A stretch of DNA of 38,585 nt from Bacteroidales bacterium (lineage in GTDB: Bacteria; Bacteroidota; Bacteroidia; Bacteroidales; UBA932), in contig JAFYSH010000025.1 in the NCBI GenBank assembly GCA_017546605.1, positions 1 through 38,585 on the forward strand. The letters are read 5' to 3'. The notes under the pieces were generated by a model, which saw nothing but the letters and a program-made list of their open reading frames with translations, was not told where the DNA came from and did no database searches. Position 1 is the stretch's first letter. The number at the start of each line of letters is the position of its first letter. Shown in pieces: positions 8,589-16,834 of the stretch. The translations under genes were made by a program, and so were the position numbers.

Positions 8589-9166
8589 GTTGGGTAGAAT
8601 TGGTATTCTTGGCCATCAGTCTTTCCTTTGATACGTTTGCCGTATCCACATCGGGTGGTCTGTGTTTGAAAAAATGTTGCCCTTTGTCCAAACGGATAGA
8701 GATGGTGTTTTCCTTTGCTTTTTTTCAAGCGATGTTCACCTTGATCGGCATCCTGATGGGGGAAGGTTTTATTGAACTCATTGGTGGCTTTGATCATTGG
8801 ATTGCTTTTGGTTTGCTTGTCTATTTGGGCGGAAAGATGATCAAGGATGCGTTTTCTGCGGATGATGACGCTTCTTCTTCTGAACTGGATCTGACGAATC
8901 GTAAGACCATGGTGACGATGTCGGTTGCCACAAGTATTGATGCCTTGGCGGTCGGGATCTCTTTGGCTATGGTGGAAATTCAACAGGTAAAACTCATCGG
9001 AGGGCTAGCTTTGATTTTTGGAATTACGGCCTTGGCCAGCTGGGGAGGTTTGCGATTCGGGTGCTTCATCGGTAATCGGGTTGGTGGAAGAGTTTCTGCA
9101 GTTGGGGGACTGATTTTGGTAATAATTGGTGTTAAAATTCTCTTAGAGCACGCACAAATTTTCTAG
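8585..9166 (+). CDS. mntP: Manganese efflux pump MntP
   Basis: This 193-residue protein with six predicted membrane helices matches the MntP (formerly DUF204) family, which exports Mn2+. The duplicated signature with membrane Asp residues is visible: SLSFDTFAVSTSGG (13-26) and SIDALAVGISLAMV in the second half. Its ATG overlaps the symporter stop (ATGA), which suggests translational coupling. No yybP-ykoY-type manganese riboswitch is possible at this position because there is no leader. Manganese-dependent control, if present, would have to act on the whole operon. Confidence 0.92.
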   Translation: MSWVELVFLAISLSFDTFAVSTSGGLCLKKCCPLSKRIEMVFSFAFFQAMFTLIGILMGEGFIELIGGFDHWIAFGLLVYLGGKMIKDAFSADDDASSSELDLTNRKTMVTMSVATSIDALAVGISLAMVEIQQVKLIGGLALIFGITALASWGGLRFGCFIGNRVGGRVSAVGGLILVIIGVKILLEHAQIF

Positions 9167-9215
9167 TGAATAGGCAGTAGACGCTTTTTTAGTTGGATTT
9201 TTACCAAGAAAATTT

Positions 9216-9251
9216 TAAATTTGCCACGATAAACCAGATCCTTTATATTTG
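9216..9251 (+). promoter_or_regulatory. Tandem overlapping promoters upstream of the structured RNA
   Basis: TAAATTTG (9216-9223) is a -7 match with a GTTG 20 nt upstream (9192-9195). Its terminal TTTG (9220-9223) is itself a perfect -33 element, with a 20-nt spacer to a second full -7 box TATATTTG (9244-9251). The second promoter is consensus and predicts a start near 9256-9258. The first would start near 9228. The nearest downstream gene, corA, is about 235 nt away, so a non-coding product or long leader is expected. Confidence 0.7.
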
Positions 9252-9255
9252 ATTA

Positions 9256-9378
9256 TGGATGATTATGTCAGTTGGTGCAGTTGTAATAATACGGGTGAAA
9301 GCGATGGCTTTCTTCTCGCGACCCTCTGTTGAGTGGTCGTTGAGCCGTTATTCCTGTATCTGCTGCTTCTCTTTTTTG
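9256..9378 (+). ncRNA. Predicted structured small RNA, 6S-like
   Basis: This stretch has no ORF but a strong promoter and one long interrupted hairpin. Nested pairings are GCAG 9277-9280 with CTGC 9360-9363, ATACGGG 9289-9295 with CCTGTAT 9353-9359, ATGGCT 9304-9309 with AGCCGT 9343-9348, and CGACCCTC 9319-9326 with GAG-U-GGTCG 9331-9339 around a UGUU loop. Asymmetric internal loops separate the helices. A run of six T (9372-9377) follows and could terminate it. A single long hairpin with open internal loops at about 120 nt is reminiscent of 6S RNA, which binds RNA polymerase, and of the shorter 6S variant reported in Bacteroidetes. If the upstream promoter is used, GATAAACC (9228-9235) could also pair with GGTTTATT (9382-9389) as a closing stem. 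Identity as 6S is inference. The structure itself is well supported. Confidence 0.5.
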
Positions 9379-9417
9379 TGGGGTTTATTGCTTTCGATGA
9401 TCAAATCCAGAGTCCGA

Positions 9418-9474
9418 CGTTAATTTCCTTATAGCTTCCTTTTGTAAGGGAGTCCTTTCAACGGAATATTAACG
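9418..9474 (+). promoter_or_regulatory. Hairpin in the corA leader
   Basis: CGTTAAT-TTCC (9418-9428) pairs with GGAAT-ATTAACG (9463-9474) with a single bulge. Inside it CTTCCTT (9434-9440) pairs with AAGGGAG (9445-9451) around a TTGT loop. The structure ends 18 nt before the corA start. No promoter box is seen between the small RNA and corA, so corA mRNA probably carries this element as leader. A role in magnesium-dependent control is only a guess from the gene it precedes. Confidence 0.45.
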
Positions 9475-9492
9475 ATAAGATTCAGGATAGCG

Positions 9493-10440
9493 ATGATTCA
9501 AATTTTTTACAAACATAAAGGTTATATCATAACATCTCCCGCTACAGAGCTTCTGGACGAATTGGGCTTTGATGATGTAGTATGGATTGACTTGTTCTCT
9601 CCGACAGGAGAAGAAAAACGGGCTGTCGAAGCCTTTTTGAACACCACATTGCAAAGCCGTGCGCAAGCGGAAGAGATTGAGAGTTCATCCCGTTACTCGG
9701 AGACCGAAACGACGATTTTTGCCAATACGAACTTCTTGATGCCCGGTCCTGACAGTTATTCGATGGAGGCTGTTTCGTTCATCCTTTGCGAGGGAATCAT
9801 CGTAACCATCCGCCACGTCCAACTGCGAAGTTTTTCGGATATCCAACGTAAAATTCAGATCAACTATCGTCTTTATCCGACTGGTTATCATATTTTTGTG
9901 GGTATTTTGGAAAATCGGATTGACTTGGATGCGGATATGATTGAGTTGATGGCCAAGGAGATTGCCCGGTATAGCAAGAATGTGAGTGCCGGTGAGGATG
10001 TGAATGAAGACTTGCTCTTGGATATCAATCAGTTGCAAGAAAATACCATGTTGGTGCGGGAGAACGTTGTTGATAAACAACGGATGATTTCGGCCATTCT
10101 TAAAAGTGATAAATTCCCACGAGATGTGTACGCAAAATTGAATGTAATTATCAAGGACGTTGCATCTCTTATCAATCACACCAATTTCAGTTTTGAGCGT
10201 CTGGAATATTTGCAGAATACCGTTCTCGGTTTGATTAATTTGGATCAGAACAAGATCATGAAGGTCTTTACCTTGGTGTCTTTGTTGTTGATGCCTCCTA
10301 CTTTGGTCGCCAGTTTATACGGTATGAATGTCAATCTTCCGATCATCGGAGGCAAGTGGGATTTCTTTTTGGTACTCTCGGTAATGATTCTGCTAATTGC
10401 TGTGATTCTCTTTGTTTTCCGCCGCAAAAAAATGCTATGA
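9493..10440 (+). CDS. corA: CorA-type magnesium/cobalt transporter
   Basis: This 315-residue protein has the CorA layout: a long N-terminal cytosolic domain (1-250) rich in helices, and two C-terminal membrane helices (about 255-275 and 287-307). The signature YGMN sits between them (Tyr276 to Asn279). The protein forms pentameric Mg2+ channels in the inner membrane. The periplasmic loop after GMN (VNLPIIGG) is typical of divergent CorA proteins. The gene stands alone, behind a 326-bp region with a predicted small RNA and a hairpin leader, and directly before the rpsA promoter. Confidence 0.95.
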   Translation: MIQIFYKHKGYIITSPATELLDELGFDDVVWIDLFSPTGEEKRAVEAFLNTTLQSRAQAEEIESSSRYSETETTIFANTNFLMPGPDSYSMEAVSFILCEGIIVTIRHVQLRSFSDIQRKIQINYRLYPTGYHIFVGILENRIDLDADMIELMAKEIARYSKNVSAGEDVNEDLLLDINQLQENTMLVRENVVDKQRMISAILKSDKFPRDVYAKLNVIIKDVASLINHTNFSFERLEYLQNTVLGLINLDQNKIMKVFTLVSLLLMPPTLVASLYGMNVNLPIIGGKWDFFLVLSVMILLIAVILFVFRRKKML

Positions 10441-10443
10441 TTT

Positions 10444-10475
10444 TTTGGAAATCGGGAAAATAGTCTGTACTTTTG
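10444..10475 (+). promoter_or_regulatory. rpsA promoter (Bacteroidetes consensus)
   Basis: TTTG (10444-10447), a 20-nt spacer, and TACTTTTG (10468-10475) followed by CGCC match the consensus exactly. The predicted start is near 10481, giving a leader of about 55 nt before the rpsA ATG. Confidence 0.85.
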
Positions 10476-10536
10476 CGCCTCCTTGAAAAAGGATTATAAA
10501 TAATGTCTAACCCCTTGTTGTTTAACTAATTTAGAA

Positions 10537-12369
10537 ATGACAAACGAAAACCAAATTCAGGAAACTGAAAACGTGATTCTTGCAAATCGTCGCAAGAGCA
10601 ATGCATCTGTTCCGGTTGACAAATTTGACTGGGATGCTTTTGAAAATGATGCACTTTACAACACAGACAAAGCTACTGTTGAAGCAAGTTACAATCAAAC
10701 CTTGTCAAAGGTGATTGAAAATGAAGTGGTAGAAGGTGTTGTAATGGGCATGAACAAACGCGAAGTACTGGTAAATATCGGTTACAAGAGCGAAGGTATC
10801 ATCAATATCAATGAATTCCGTTACAATCCGGATTTGAAAATTGGTGATAAAGTAGAAGTTTACGTGGAAAATGCAGAAGACAAAAAAGGTCAACTCATTC
10901 TTTCACACAAGAAAGCTCGTTCACTCCGTTCATGGGATAAAGTTAACGAAGCATTCGAAAAAGACGACATCATCAAAGGTTATGTTAAATGCCGTACGAA
11001 AGGCGGTATGATCGTTGACGTATTTGGAATCGAAGCCTTCTTGCCCGGTTCTCAAATTGATGTTCGCCCGATCAAAGATTACGATATCTTTGTGAACAAG
11101 ACCATGGACTTCAAGATCGTTAAGATCAACAATGAGTTCCGCAACGTGGTTGTTTCTCACAAAATTCTTATCGAAGCTGAAATCGAAGCTCAAAAAGCTG
11201 ACATCATCGCTAAACTTGAAAAAGGTCAAATCTTGGAAGGTGTTGTTAAGAACATCACTCCTTATGGCGTATTCGTAGACTTGGGCGGTGTTGACGGATT
11301 GATCCACATTACTGACTTGTCATGGGGCCGCATCAGCAACCCTGAAGAAGTGGTTAAGATGGACGAAAAGATCAAAGTTGTTATTTTGGACTTTGATGAA
11401 GAAACCAAACGTATCGCTCTCGGTTTGAAACAATTGAGCGCTCACCCTTGGGAAACTTTGGATGCAAACTTGAACGTGGGTGACCGTGTGAAAGGTCGTG
11501 TGGTTGTAATCGCTGACTATGGTGCATTCATTGAAGTACAACCTGGCGTTGAAGGTTTGATCCACGTTTCAGAAATGTCTTGGTCATTGCACTTGCGCAG
11601 CGCACAAGACTTCTTGAAAGTTGGTGACGAAGTTGAAGCTGTGATTTTGACTTTGGATCGCGAAGAAAAGAAAATGTCTCTTGGTATCAAACAATTGAAA
11701 GCTGATCCCTGGGCTGCTATCACTGAAAAATATCCCATCAACTCTAAACACACTGCAGTTGTTCGCAACTTCACTAACTTCGGTGTATTTGTAGAGTTGG
11801 AAGAAGGTGTTGATGGTTTGGTACACATCAGCGATCTTTCTTGGACTAAGAAAATCAAACACCCCTCTGAATTTACTTCAATTGGAGAAAAATTGGAAGT
11901 TCTTGTATTGGAAGTAGATCAAGAAAACCGTCGTTTGAGCTTGGGCCACAAACAATTGGAAGAAAATCCTTGGGATGTTTACGAAGCAACTTACACCTTG
12001 GGTTCTGTTCACAATGGAGTGATCAATAACTTCGTAGATAAAGGAGCCACTGTAACTTTGGCAGAAGGTGTTGAAGGTTTTGCTTCTTTGAAGAACTTGG
12101 CTAAACAAGATGGTACTTCTGCAAACGTAGGAGAAACCTTGGCTTTCAAAGTAGTAGAATTCAACAAATCCAATAAGAAGATCGGTCTTTCTCACGTTCG
12201 CACTTGGGAAGAACCCGCTCCTCGTGAAAACAAAGAACGTAATTCAGAAGCAGATGCAACTCAAAAAGCAGTGAAGAAACTCAAAGCAAACTTGGAAAAA
12301 ACCACTTTGGGTGACATCTCTGAATTGGCTGCATTGAAAGCTGAAATGGAAAACGCTCAAAACAAGTAA
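10537..12369 (+). CDS. rpsA: 30S ribosomal protein S1
   Basis: This 610-residue protein contains six S1 (OB-fold) repeats at about 55-118, 137-204, 226-295, 311-380, 398-466 and 483-550. The repeats from the third onward show the G-x-V-x-N-x-T-x-x-G-x-F-V-D/E and GL-(I/V)-H-I/V-S patterns. Repeats 1 and 2 are diverged, as expected for the ribosome-binding part. The charged C-terminal tail (about 555-610) is rich in Lys and Glu. S1 helps mRNAs bind the 30S subunit, which matters in this phylum because few genes show strong Shine-Dalgarno sequences. Codon choice is noticeably more biased than in neighbours, fitting high expression. Its TAA overlaps the rnz ATG by one base. Confidence 0.97.
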   Translation: MTNENQIQETENVILANRRKSNASVPVDKFDWDAFENDALYNTDKATVEASYNQTLSKVIENEVVEGVVMGMNKREVLVNIGYKSEGIININEFRYNPDLKIGDKVEVYVENAEDKKGQLILSHKKARSLRSWDKVNEAFEKDDIIKGYVKCRTKGGMIVDVFGIEAFLPGSQIDVRPIKDYDIFVNKTMDFKIVKINNEFRNVVVSHKILIEAEIEAQKADIIAKLEKGQILEGVVKNITPYGVFVDLGGVDGLIHITDLSWGRISNPEEVVKMDEKIKVVILDFDEETKRIALGLKQLSAHPWETLDANLNVGDRVKGRVVVIADYGAFIEVQPGVEGLIHVSEMSWSLHLRSAQDFLKVGDEVEAVILTLDREEKKMSLGIKQLKADPWAAITEKYPINSKHTAVVRNFTNFGVFVELEEGVDGLVHISDLSWTKKIKHPSEFTSIGEKLEVLVLEVDQENRRLSLGHKQLEENPWDVYEATYTLGSVHNGVINNFVDKGATVTLAEGVEGFASLKNLAKQDGTSANVGETLAFKVVEFNKSNKKIGLSHVRTWEEPAPRENKERNSEADATQKAVKKLKANLEKTTLGDISELAALKAEMENAQNK

Positions 12370-13298
12370 TGGAATTTACTTATACACCGTTAGGAACTGC
12401 TTCTGCAACTCCTTCCGTGTATCGATACCCAAGCGCTCACGTATTGAACATACGTGGGCGTTTGTTCCTTATCGACTGTGGAGAAGCGTGTCAGATCCGT
12501 TTACGGAGAATGGGGATCTCGTTTTTAAAGATTGATCATATTTTGATCTCTCATTTGCATGGTGATCATCTTTTTGGGTTGTTTGGTCTGCTTTCATCCA
12601 TGGCCATGGTCGGTCGAACATCTTTATTGAATTTGTACGGCCCTGAACGACTCCGCAAGACCTTGGACTTCTTTCTGGAAGAATACGGTGAAGGGGTAAA
12701 GTTTCAAATTGAGTTTCATCCTCTTGGGGCAATGCAAGGACCTCAGACCATTCTCTCTGCTCGTAATTTGGATATCCAGGCATTCCCATTACGACATAGG
12801 ATCCCTACGTATGGATTCTTGTTTCGGGAGCACGAGCCTGAATTGAATTTGCGTAAGGACTTGGTTGAAAAATACCAGTTGGGAATTTCAGAAATGGCTC
12901 GTCTCAAGAGAGGAGATCGAGTAATTCGGGAAGATGGACAGTGTCTGGAACCGGAGCAGTTTACCTATCGCCCTTGGGAGCCGCGTTCGTTTGCCTATTG
13001 TAGTGATACGTCTGTGTTTGCAGAGTTGCCAAAATGGATTCAGGGAGTGGACTTGCTCTATCATGAGGCGACTTTTGCTGATTCAGAAGTCGAATGTGCT
13101 CGAACAACCTTCCATTCAACGGCCCGACAAGCTGCGATTTGTGCTCGAACAGCGGGAGTTAAACGTCTTTTGATTGGTCACTTTTCAGCTCGATATCCGG
13201 ATCTGTCAAAGCTTTTATCAGAAGCACGAAGTGAGTTTGAAGCCGTTGATATTGCTACAGAACTTACTACCTTTGAGGTGCCTTTAAAGAAATATTAA
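12369..13298 (+). CDS. rnz: Ribonuclease Z
   Basis: RNase Z trims tRNA precursors at the 3' end. This 309-residue metallo-beta-lactamase-fold protein has the zinc-binding motif SHLHGDHLFG with His62, His64, Asp66 and His67. A Phe-rich exosite-like region follows, then YCSDTSVF with a metal-ligand Asp and HSTARQAA with a later His. The length matches the short bacterial form. The ATG overlaps the last base of the rpsA stop codon. With rnpB and a tRNA-Thr gene also here, the window holds both ends of tRNA maturation. Confidence 0.96.
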   Translation: MEFTYTPLGTASATPSVYRYPSAHVLNIRGRLFLIDCGEACQIRLRRMGISFLKIDHILISHLHGDHLFGLFGLLSSMAMVGRTSLLNLYGPERLRKTLDFFLEEYGEGVKFQIEFHPLGAMQGPQTILSARNLDIQAFPLRHRIPTYGFLFREHEPELNLRKDLVEKYQLGISEMARLKRGDRVIREDGQCLEPEQFTYRPWEPRSFAYCSDTSVFAELPKWIQGVDLLYHEATFADSEVECARTTFHSTARQAAICARTAGVKRLLIGHFSARYPDLSKLLSEARSEFEAVDIATELTTFEVPLKKY

Positions 13299-13299
13299 G

Positions 13300-14790
13300 A
13301 TGAAGTGGATCCATTGGACCGGTTTGCGTTATTGGCTATGGTTGCTCTTATGCTTTTGCCCAATGTCGGTAGTTGCCCAACGCTTGTCTTCAGACCAGGT
13401 GACTCAAAAGTTTGGTCAATTGATGCATTATTTGCAGCAATATTACATTGACACCTTGGATCAGGAAGCTTTGTTGGATGAGGCAATCAAGGCAGTATTA
13501 AAACAATTGGATCCGCATACGTCCTATATTACTGCAGATGATTTGGCTTCGATGAATGAGCCCTTATTGGGGGAGTTTGCAGGAATTGGTATCGAGTTTA
13601 GCATCGTCGCGGATACGTTGGTTGTACAAGCAACGGTTGCGGGAGGTCCTGCTGAGAAAGTAGGTATTTTACCCGGAGACTGCCTGATAGCGGTAGATGG
13701 AATCCCCATATCTGGGCCAGGCCTAACGGTAAAACGAGTGCATGACTGTTTGAGGGGACCGGTTGGGAGTGCTGTCTCGGTGACGGTGCTTCGATCTTCA
13801 CAAACAAATCCGTTGGAATTTTTGCTTCAACGCGACAAGATTCCTTTGCATAGTCTGGATGCGGCTTATTTGACCGCAGATCAGGTGCTTTATTTACGTT
13901 TGAGCCGATTTGCAGCTACGACGGGAAAAGAATTGCGTACCGCATTGGCTGCCTATCCTCAAAAAAAAGGTGTTATCTTGGACTTGCGAGGAAATGGAGG
14001 CGGTTATCTTCATGCAGCCCTGCAAGTTGCCAATGAGTTTTTAACGAAAGGATCGTTGATTCTTTACACTTCAGGACGATCCGTAGAGCCCATCCAGGAA
14101 TATGCAAATGGTCATGGTCTATATCAGCAAGGTCCCATGGCTTTGTTGGTGGATGCCAATACTGCTTCTTCCAGTGAGATTGTAGTGGGGGCACTCCAAG
14201 ATTGGGGTAGGGCTATTGTCATTGGACAGCGAACTTATGGGAAAGGACTGGTGCAGCGTCCATTTTCGTTGTTGGATGGCTCGCAGGTGCGTGTCACGGT
14301 TGCCCAATATCATACGCCATGCGGTCGGGTGTTGCAACGTCCTTATGCTGCAGCCTATCAATCCGATACTCTACGCTTTTCGGGGGATTCTCTCTATGGA
14401 ATTTGTCCCGATGTGGTTATTGAAGAGGATACGTCTTTTATTTCTACATATTACATCAACTTGGTACATCAAGGAGTTTTGCAGGAGTTTGTTACAAGAG
14501 AAGTCAATCTACATAGAAGTACATGGCAAGAACAATATCCTACGGTTGAGGATTTTTTAATGGATTTTGTCGTGACCGATGACTGCTTGCAAGGTCTTAT
14601 CACGCTGGCTCAAAGCAAAGCCATTCGAGCGGATGACAATGCGTGGGAACAGTCAGTTCGAATGATAAAAATCCAGATTAAAGCACTCAGTGCTCGGATA
14701 CTCTTTGATTCAGCTGCCTACTATCGAGTCTTGCAAACTTATTCTGACCCAGTCTTTGAAGCAGCCTGTTTGGCTGTCAGCGCCTTCTGA
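13300..14790 (+). CDS. C-terminal processing peptidase, S41 family
   Basis: This 496-residue protein starts with a signal peptide (hydrophobic 11-25, probable cut after VVA at about 26), so it is periplasmic. A PDZ domain follows at about 90-165 (GIGIEFSIVADTLVV, then GDCLIAVDG). The S41 catalytic domain carries Ser292 in NTASSSEIV and Lys315 in TYGKGLVQ as the Ser/Lys dyad. It should degrade proteins by their C-terminus, like CtpA/Prc. The gene is one base after rnz. Its last 52 bp overlap, tail to tail, the convergent mltG gene. Confidence 0.93.
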   Translation: MKWIHWTGLRYWLWLLLCFCPMSVVAQRLSSDQVTQKFGQLMHYLQQYYIDTLDQEALLDEAIKAVLKQLDPHTSYITADDLASMNEPLLGEFAGIGIEFSIVADTLVVQATVAGGPAEKVGILPGDCLIAVDGIPISGPGLTVKRVHDCLRGPVGSAVSVTVLRSSQTNPLEFLLQRDKIPLHSLDAAYLTADQVLYLRLSRFAATTGKELRTALAAYPQKKGVILDLRGNGGGYLHAALQVANEFLTKGSLILYTSGRSVEPIQEYANGHGLYQQGPMALLVDANTASSSEIVVGALQDWGRAIVIGQRTYGKGLVQRPFSLLDGSQVRVTVAQYHTPCGRVLQRPYAAAYQSDTLRFSGDSLYGICPDVVIEEDTSFISTYYINLVHQGVLQEFVTREVNLHRSTWQEQYPTVEDFLMDFVVTDDCLQGLITLAQSKAIRADDNAWEQSVRMIKIQIKALSARILFDSAAYYRVLQTYSDPVFEAACLAVSAF

Positions 14791-15794
14791 TAGGCTTTTG
14801 CATTGCGCAAATGTTCTTGATAGGAGGCGGTAAATTTATGCGTGCCGTCAAAATTGGAATTGGCGCAGAAATACAAATAATTGTTTTTATCCCGGTTGAG
14901 TACGGCATCAATGGCTTGTATCGTTGGAATGGTGATGGGGCCCGGAGGAAGACCGGCGTATCGGTACGTGTTATAGGGAGAGTCGTACTGAAGGTGGCGT
15001 TTCAAGACGCGGGTGATGCCTGGTTCAACATCCCGGTGTGCATAGATGACGGTTGGACAAGCCTGTAACTTAATGCCTTTTTTAAGACGATTCAAATAGA
15101 CGGCTGCCATGGCAGGTAATTCGGGAGCGTAATTGGTTTCTTGTACTAGGATGGAAGCCAATGTGATCACTTGTGTGGGAGTCAGTCCCAGGTCTTTTGC
15201 CTTTAGGAGCCGTTCTTCGTTCCAAAATCGGTCGTATTCCCGCTTGAACCGCTTGATAATGTCTTCAGGGCTGGACGTCCAATACATTTCATATGTGTTG
15301 GGAATAAAAATAGAAATCATTGTCTCCGGTTTCATGCCCAATTCTTGTTGCCGTGCGCTGTCTGTAAGGGCTTTTATGAAAGCGGTAGAATCTGCACAAA
15401 AATGTTTTCCCAGATAGGCTGCAAGCCGGTCCAAGGTTTTGATATAACCACGGAATGCAAGGCGTTGCGGGGTTTCCCATCCATTGGCAAACATACGGAT
15501 GATGGCTTGGTTGCTCATCTGTGTATCAATAACATAGCGGCCAGGTTTGAGGTATTTCTCCAATTTTCGTCGGTCTGCTGCTCGTTGGAAACGGCCAGGA
15601 TGCTTGAAGATATCATGGGCTTCCAAGGAATCCAATAGGGCGGTATAATTTTGTTCGGGGTACAAGTAGAAAACGGTTGTTTCCTTAACATCCGGACGTT
15701 TGAATACGAGGTATCGGTCAATTAGAAACAGGAGGCAGCTTATTGTAATAAAGGTGGCAATGCCTCCCATCCATAGTAGGGTCTTTCGATTCAT
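14739..15794 (-). CDS. mltG: Endolytic murein transglycosylase MltG
   Basis: MltG cuts nascent glycan strands at the inner membrane, setting strand length. The 351-residue protein has one N-terminal membrane helix (about 9-28), a LysM-like region (about 40-105), and the YceG/MltG catalytic domain with IPNTYEMYW (164-172) and ASILVQETNYAPELP. Glu219 is the likely catalytic residue in the latter. KLQACPTVIYA, then RYAGLPPGPITIP, complete the signature. It is 3 bp downstream of a glucosaminidase-LysM gene, so two cell-wall enzymes are coexpressed. The 3' end overlaps the S41 protease gene on the other strand. Confidence 0.95.
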   Translation of the reverse strand: MNRKTLLWMGGIATFITISCLLFLIDRYLVFKRPDVKETTVFYLYPEQNYTALLDSLEAHDIFKHPGRFQRAADRRKLEKYLKPGRYVIDTQMSNQAIIRMFANGWETPQRLAFRGYIKTLDRLAAYLGKHFCADSTAFIKALTDSARQQELGMKPETMISIFIPNTYEMYWTSSPEDIIKRFKREYDRFWNEERLLKAKDLGLTPTQVITLASILVQETNYAPELPAMAAVYLNRLKKGIKLQACPTVIYAHRDVEPGITRVLKRHLQYDSPYNTYRYAGLPPGPITIPTIQAIDAVLNRDKNNYLYFCANSNFDGTHKFTASYQEHLRNAKAYQKALTAKQAASKTGSE

Positions 15795-15797
15795 GGA

Positions 15798-16787
15798 TTA
15801 TTCGTTCTTCATTCTTCTTAAAAAGATACGGTCACCTTCATGGGGGGTATCCTCCGGGCGTACGTGGTTGTATTCGCACAATTTTTCCAAGCGGACTGCA
15901 TACCGTTGAGCGATTTGGTAATAGGTGTCGCCAGTTTCTGCGATGTGCAGTTTCAAGTGTCTTTGTGCCTTTTTCTTTTTACGTTCGATATAAACAATCG
16001 TGCCAGGAGCAATCGGCTCCTCTTTTTTTAGGTCGTTGAAGCGTAGGATCTCGCGGGTAAAGAGATGGTATTCTTTTGCTAAGGATGCATAGGTGTCCGA
16101 TGCTTCTGCAATGATATATGCAACCCCATTGGTAACATACAGGGTGCGGCCTTGAGAGTATTTATAGAGCGTAGATCGCTCCATGGGCGTTAGTTCGCGC
16201 AGTTGTTCCAGCTCGCTGGGAGTCGGTGGAAGGTAGTTCCGTTTGCGCTTGTTGCGGGAGAGTCCTTGCTGGTCCAACTCGTATAGTTTATAATCTTCGA
16301 TTATTTTAATCAGGAGTTGGGCATATTGAGGATTGGTTGCATAGCCCGCTTTTTTCAGGCCATGGGCCCAACCTTCGTAGTCTGTGATCTCCAGTTCAAA
16401 GAGGGGAGCGTAGCGATCTCGGTATCGGAGAAAGTCTGCATGATCATTGTAAGAGTCTTCGACGCTCCTGTATTTTCGGAAGCATTCATCTTTCTTGTCA
16501 TCATCCAAACGCATGGACGCGCCTTTCCAGTCGTGGCATTTGATGCCGAAGTGGTTGTTCCCCTTGGTTGCCAGTTTTGAGTTGCCATCTCCGGATTCCA
16601 AGCAGCCTTGCGCAATGGTAATACTTGCCGGAATTCCATGGGAGTGCATTTGACGGATGGCAATCTCTTTGTATTTCTCGATGTAATCTTGTCGGCTCAT
16701 TGATTTCTGTGCATAACCGGCAGACAGGTTCATGCACAATACAAGCAGAAAACCCCAAAAATGGAATGTGTAATATTTAAGACTCAT
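15798..16787 (-). CDS. Secreted glucosaminidase with two LysM domains
   Basis: This 329-residue protein has a signal peptide (hydrophobic 9-24, cut near SAGYA-Q at 26). A glucosaminidase (FlgJ-type, glycoside hydrolase 73-like) domain follows at about 33-165, with candidate catalytic Glu64 in AQGCLESGDGNSKLA and the GNNHFGIKC and YRSVEDSYNDHADFL motifs. Two LysM peptidoglycan-binding repeats follow at about 212-255 and 283-327. It should cleave N-acetylglucosaminyl bonds in peptidoglycan. It is first in a two-gene minus-strand operon with mltG and divergent from cdd. The predicted promoter leaves a leader of only about 6 nt, and a later Met start would destroy the signal peptide. Confidence 0.93.
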   Translation of the reverse strand: MSLKYYTFHFWGFLLVLCMNLSAGYAQKSMSRQDYIEKYKEIAIRQMHSHGIPASITIAQGCLESGDGNSKLATKGNNHFGIKCHDWKGASMRLDDDKKDECFRKYRSVEDSYNDHADFLRYRDRYAPLFELEITDYEGWAHGLKKAGYATNPQYAQLLIKIIEDYKLYELDQQGLSRNKRKRNYLPPTPSELEQLRELTPMERSTLYKYSQGRTLYVTNGVAYIIAEASDTYASLAKEYHLFTREILRFNDLKKEEPIAPGTIVYIERKKKKAQRHLKLHIAETGDTYYQIAQRYAVRLEKLCEYNHVRPEDTPHEGDRIFLRRMKNE

Positions 16788-16797
16788 AATCAGCAGA

Positions 16798-16805
16798 CAA
16801 AGATA
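16798..16805 (-). promoter_or_regulatory. Predicted -7 box for the glucosaminidase-mltG operon
   Basis: The minus strand reads TATCTTTG, a full TAnnTTTG match. It predicts a start near 16793, only about 6 nt before the ATG. No -33 TTTG is seen at the usual spacing. Confidence 0.5.
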
Positions 16806-16834
16806 GTAGGAATCAAGAAATCAAGAAAATATTC

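Noticed and set aside
8441..8983. 180-residue open frame on the minus strand
   Set aside because: It is antisense to the symporter and mntP genes. Its composition is typical of shadow frames.
9224..9420. Known metal riboswitch (ykoK/M-box or yybP-ykoY type) before corA
   Set aside because: The region forms one long interrupted hairpin rather than the multi-helix cores of those riboswitches, and their conserved loop sequences were not recognised.
10441..10536. Possible attenuator or riboswitch before rpsA
   Set aside because: Only a consensus promoter and a short A/T-rich leader are visible. I could not draw a convincing structure.
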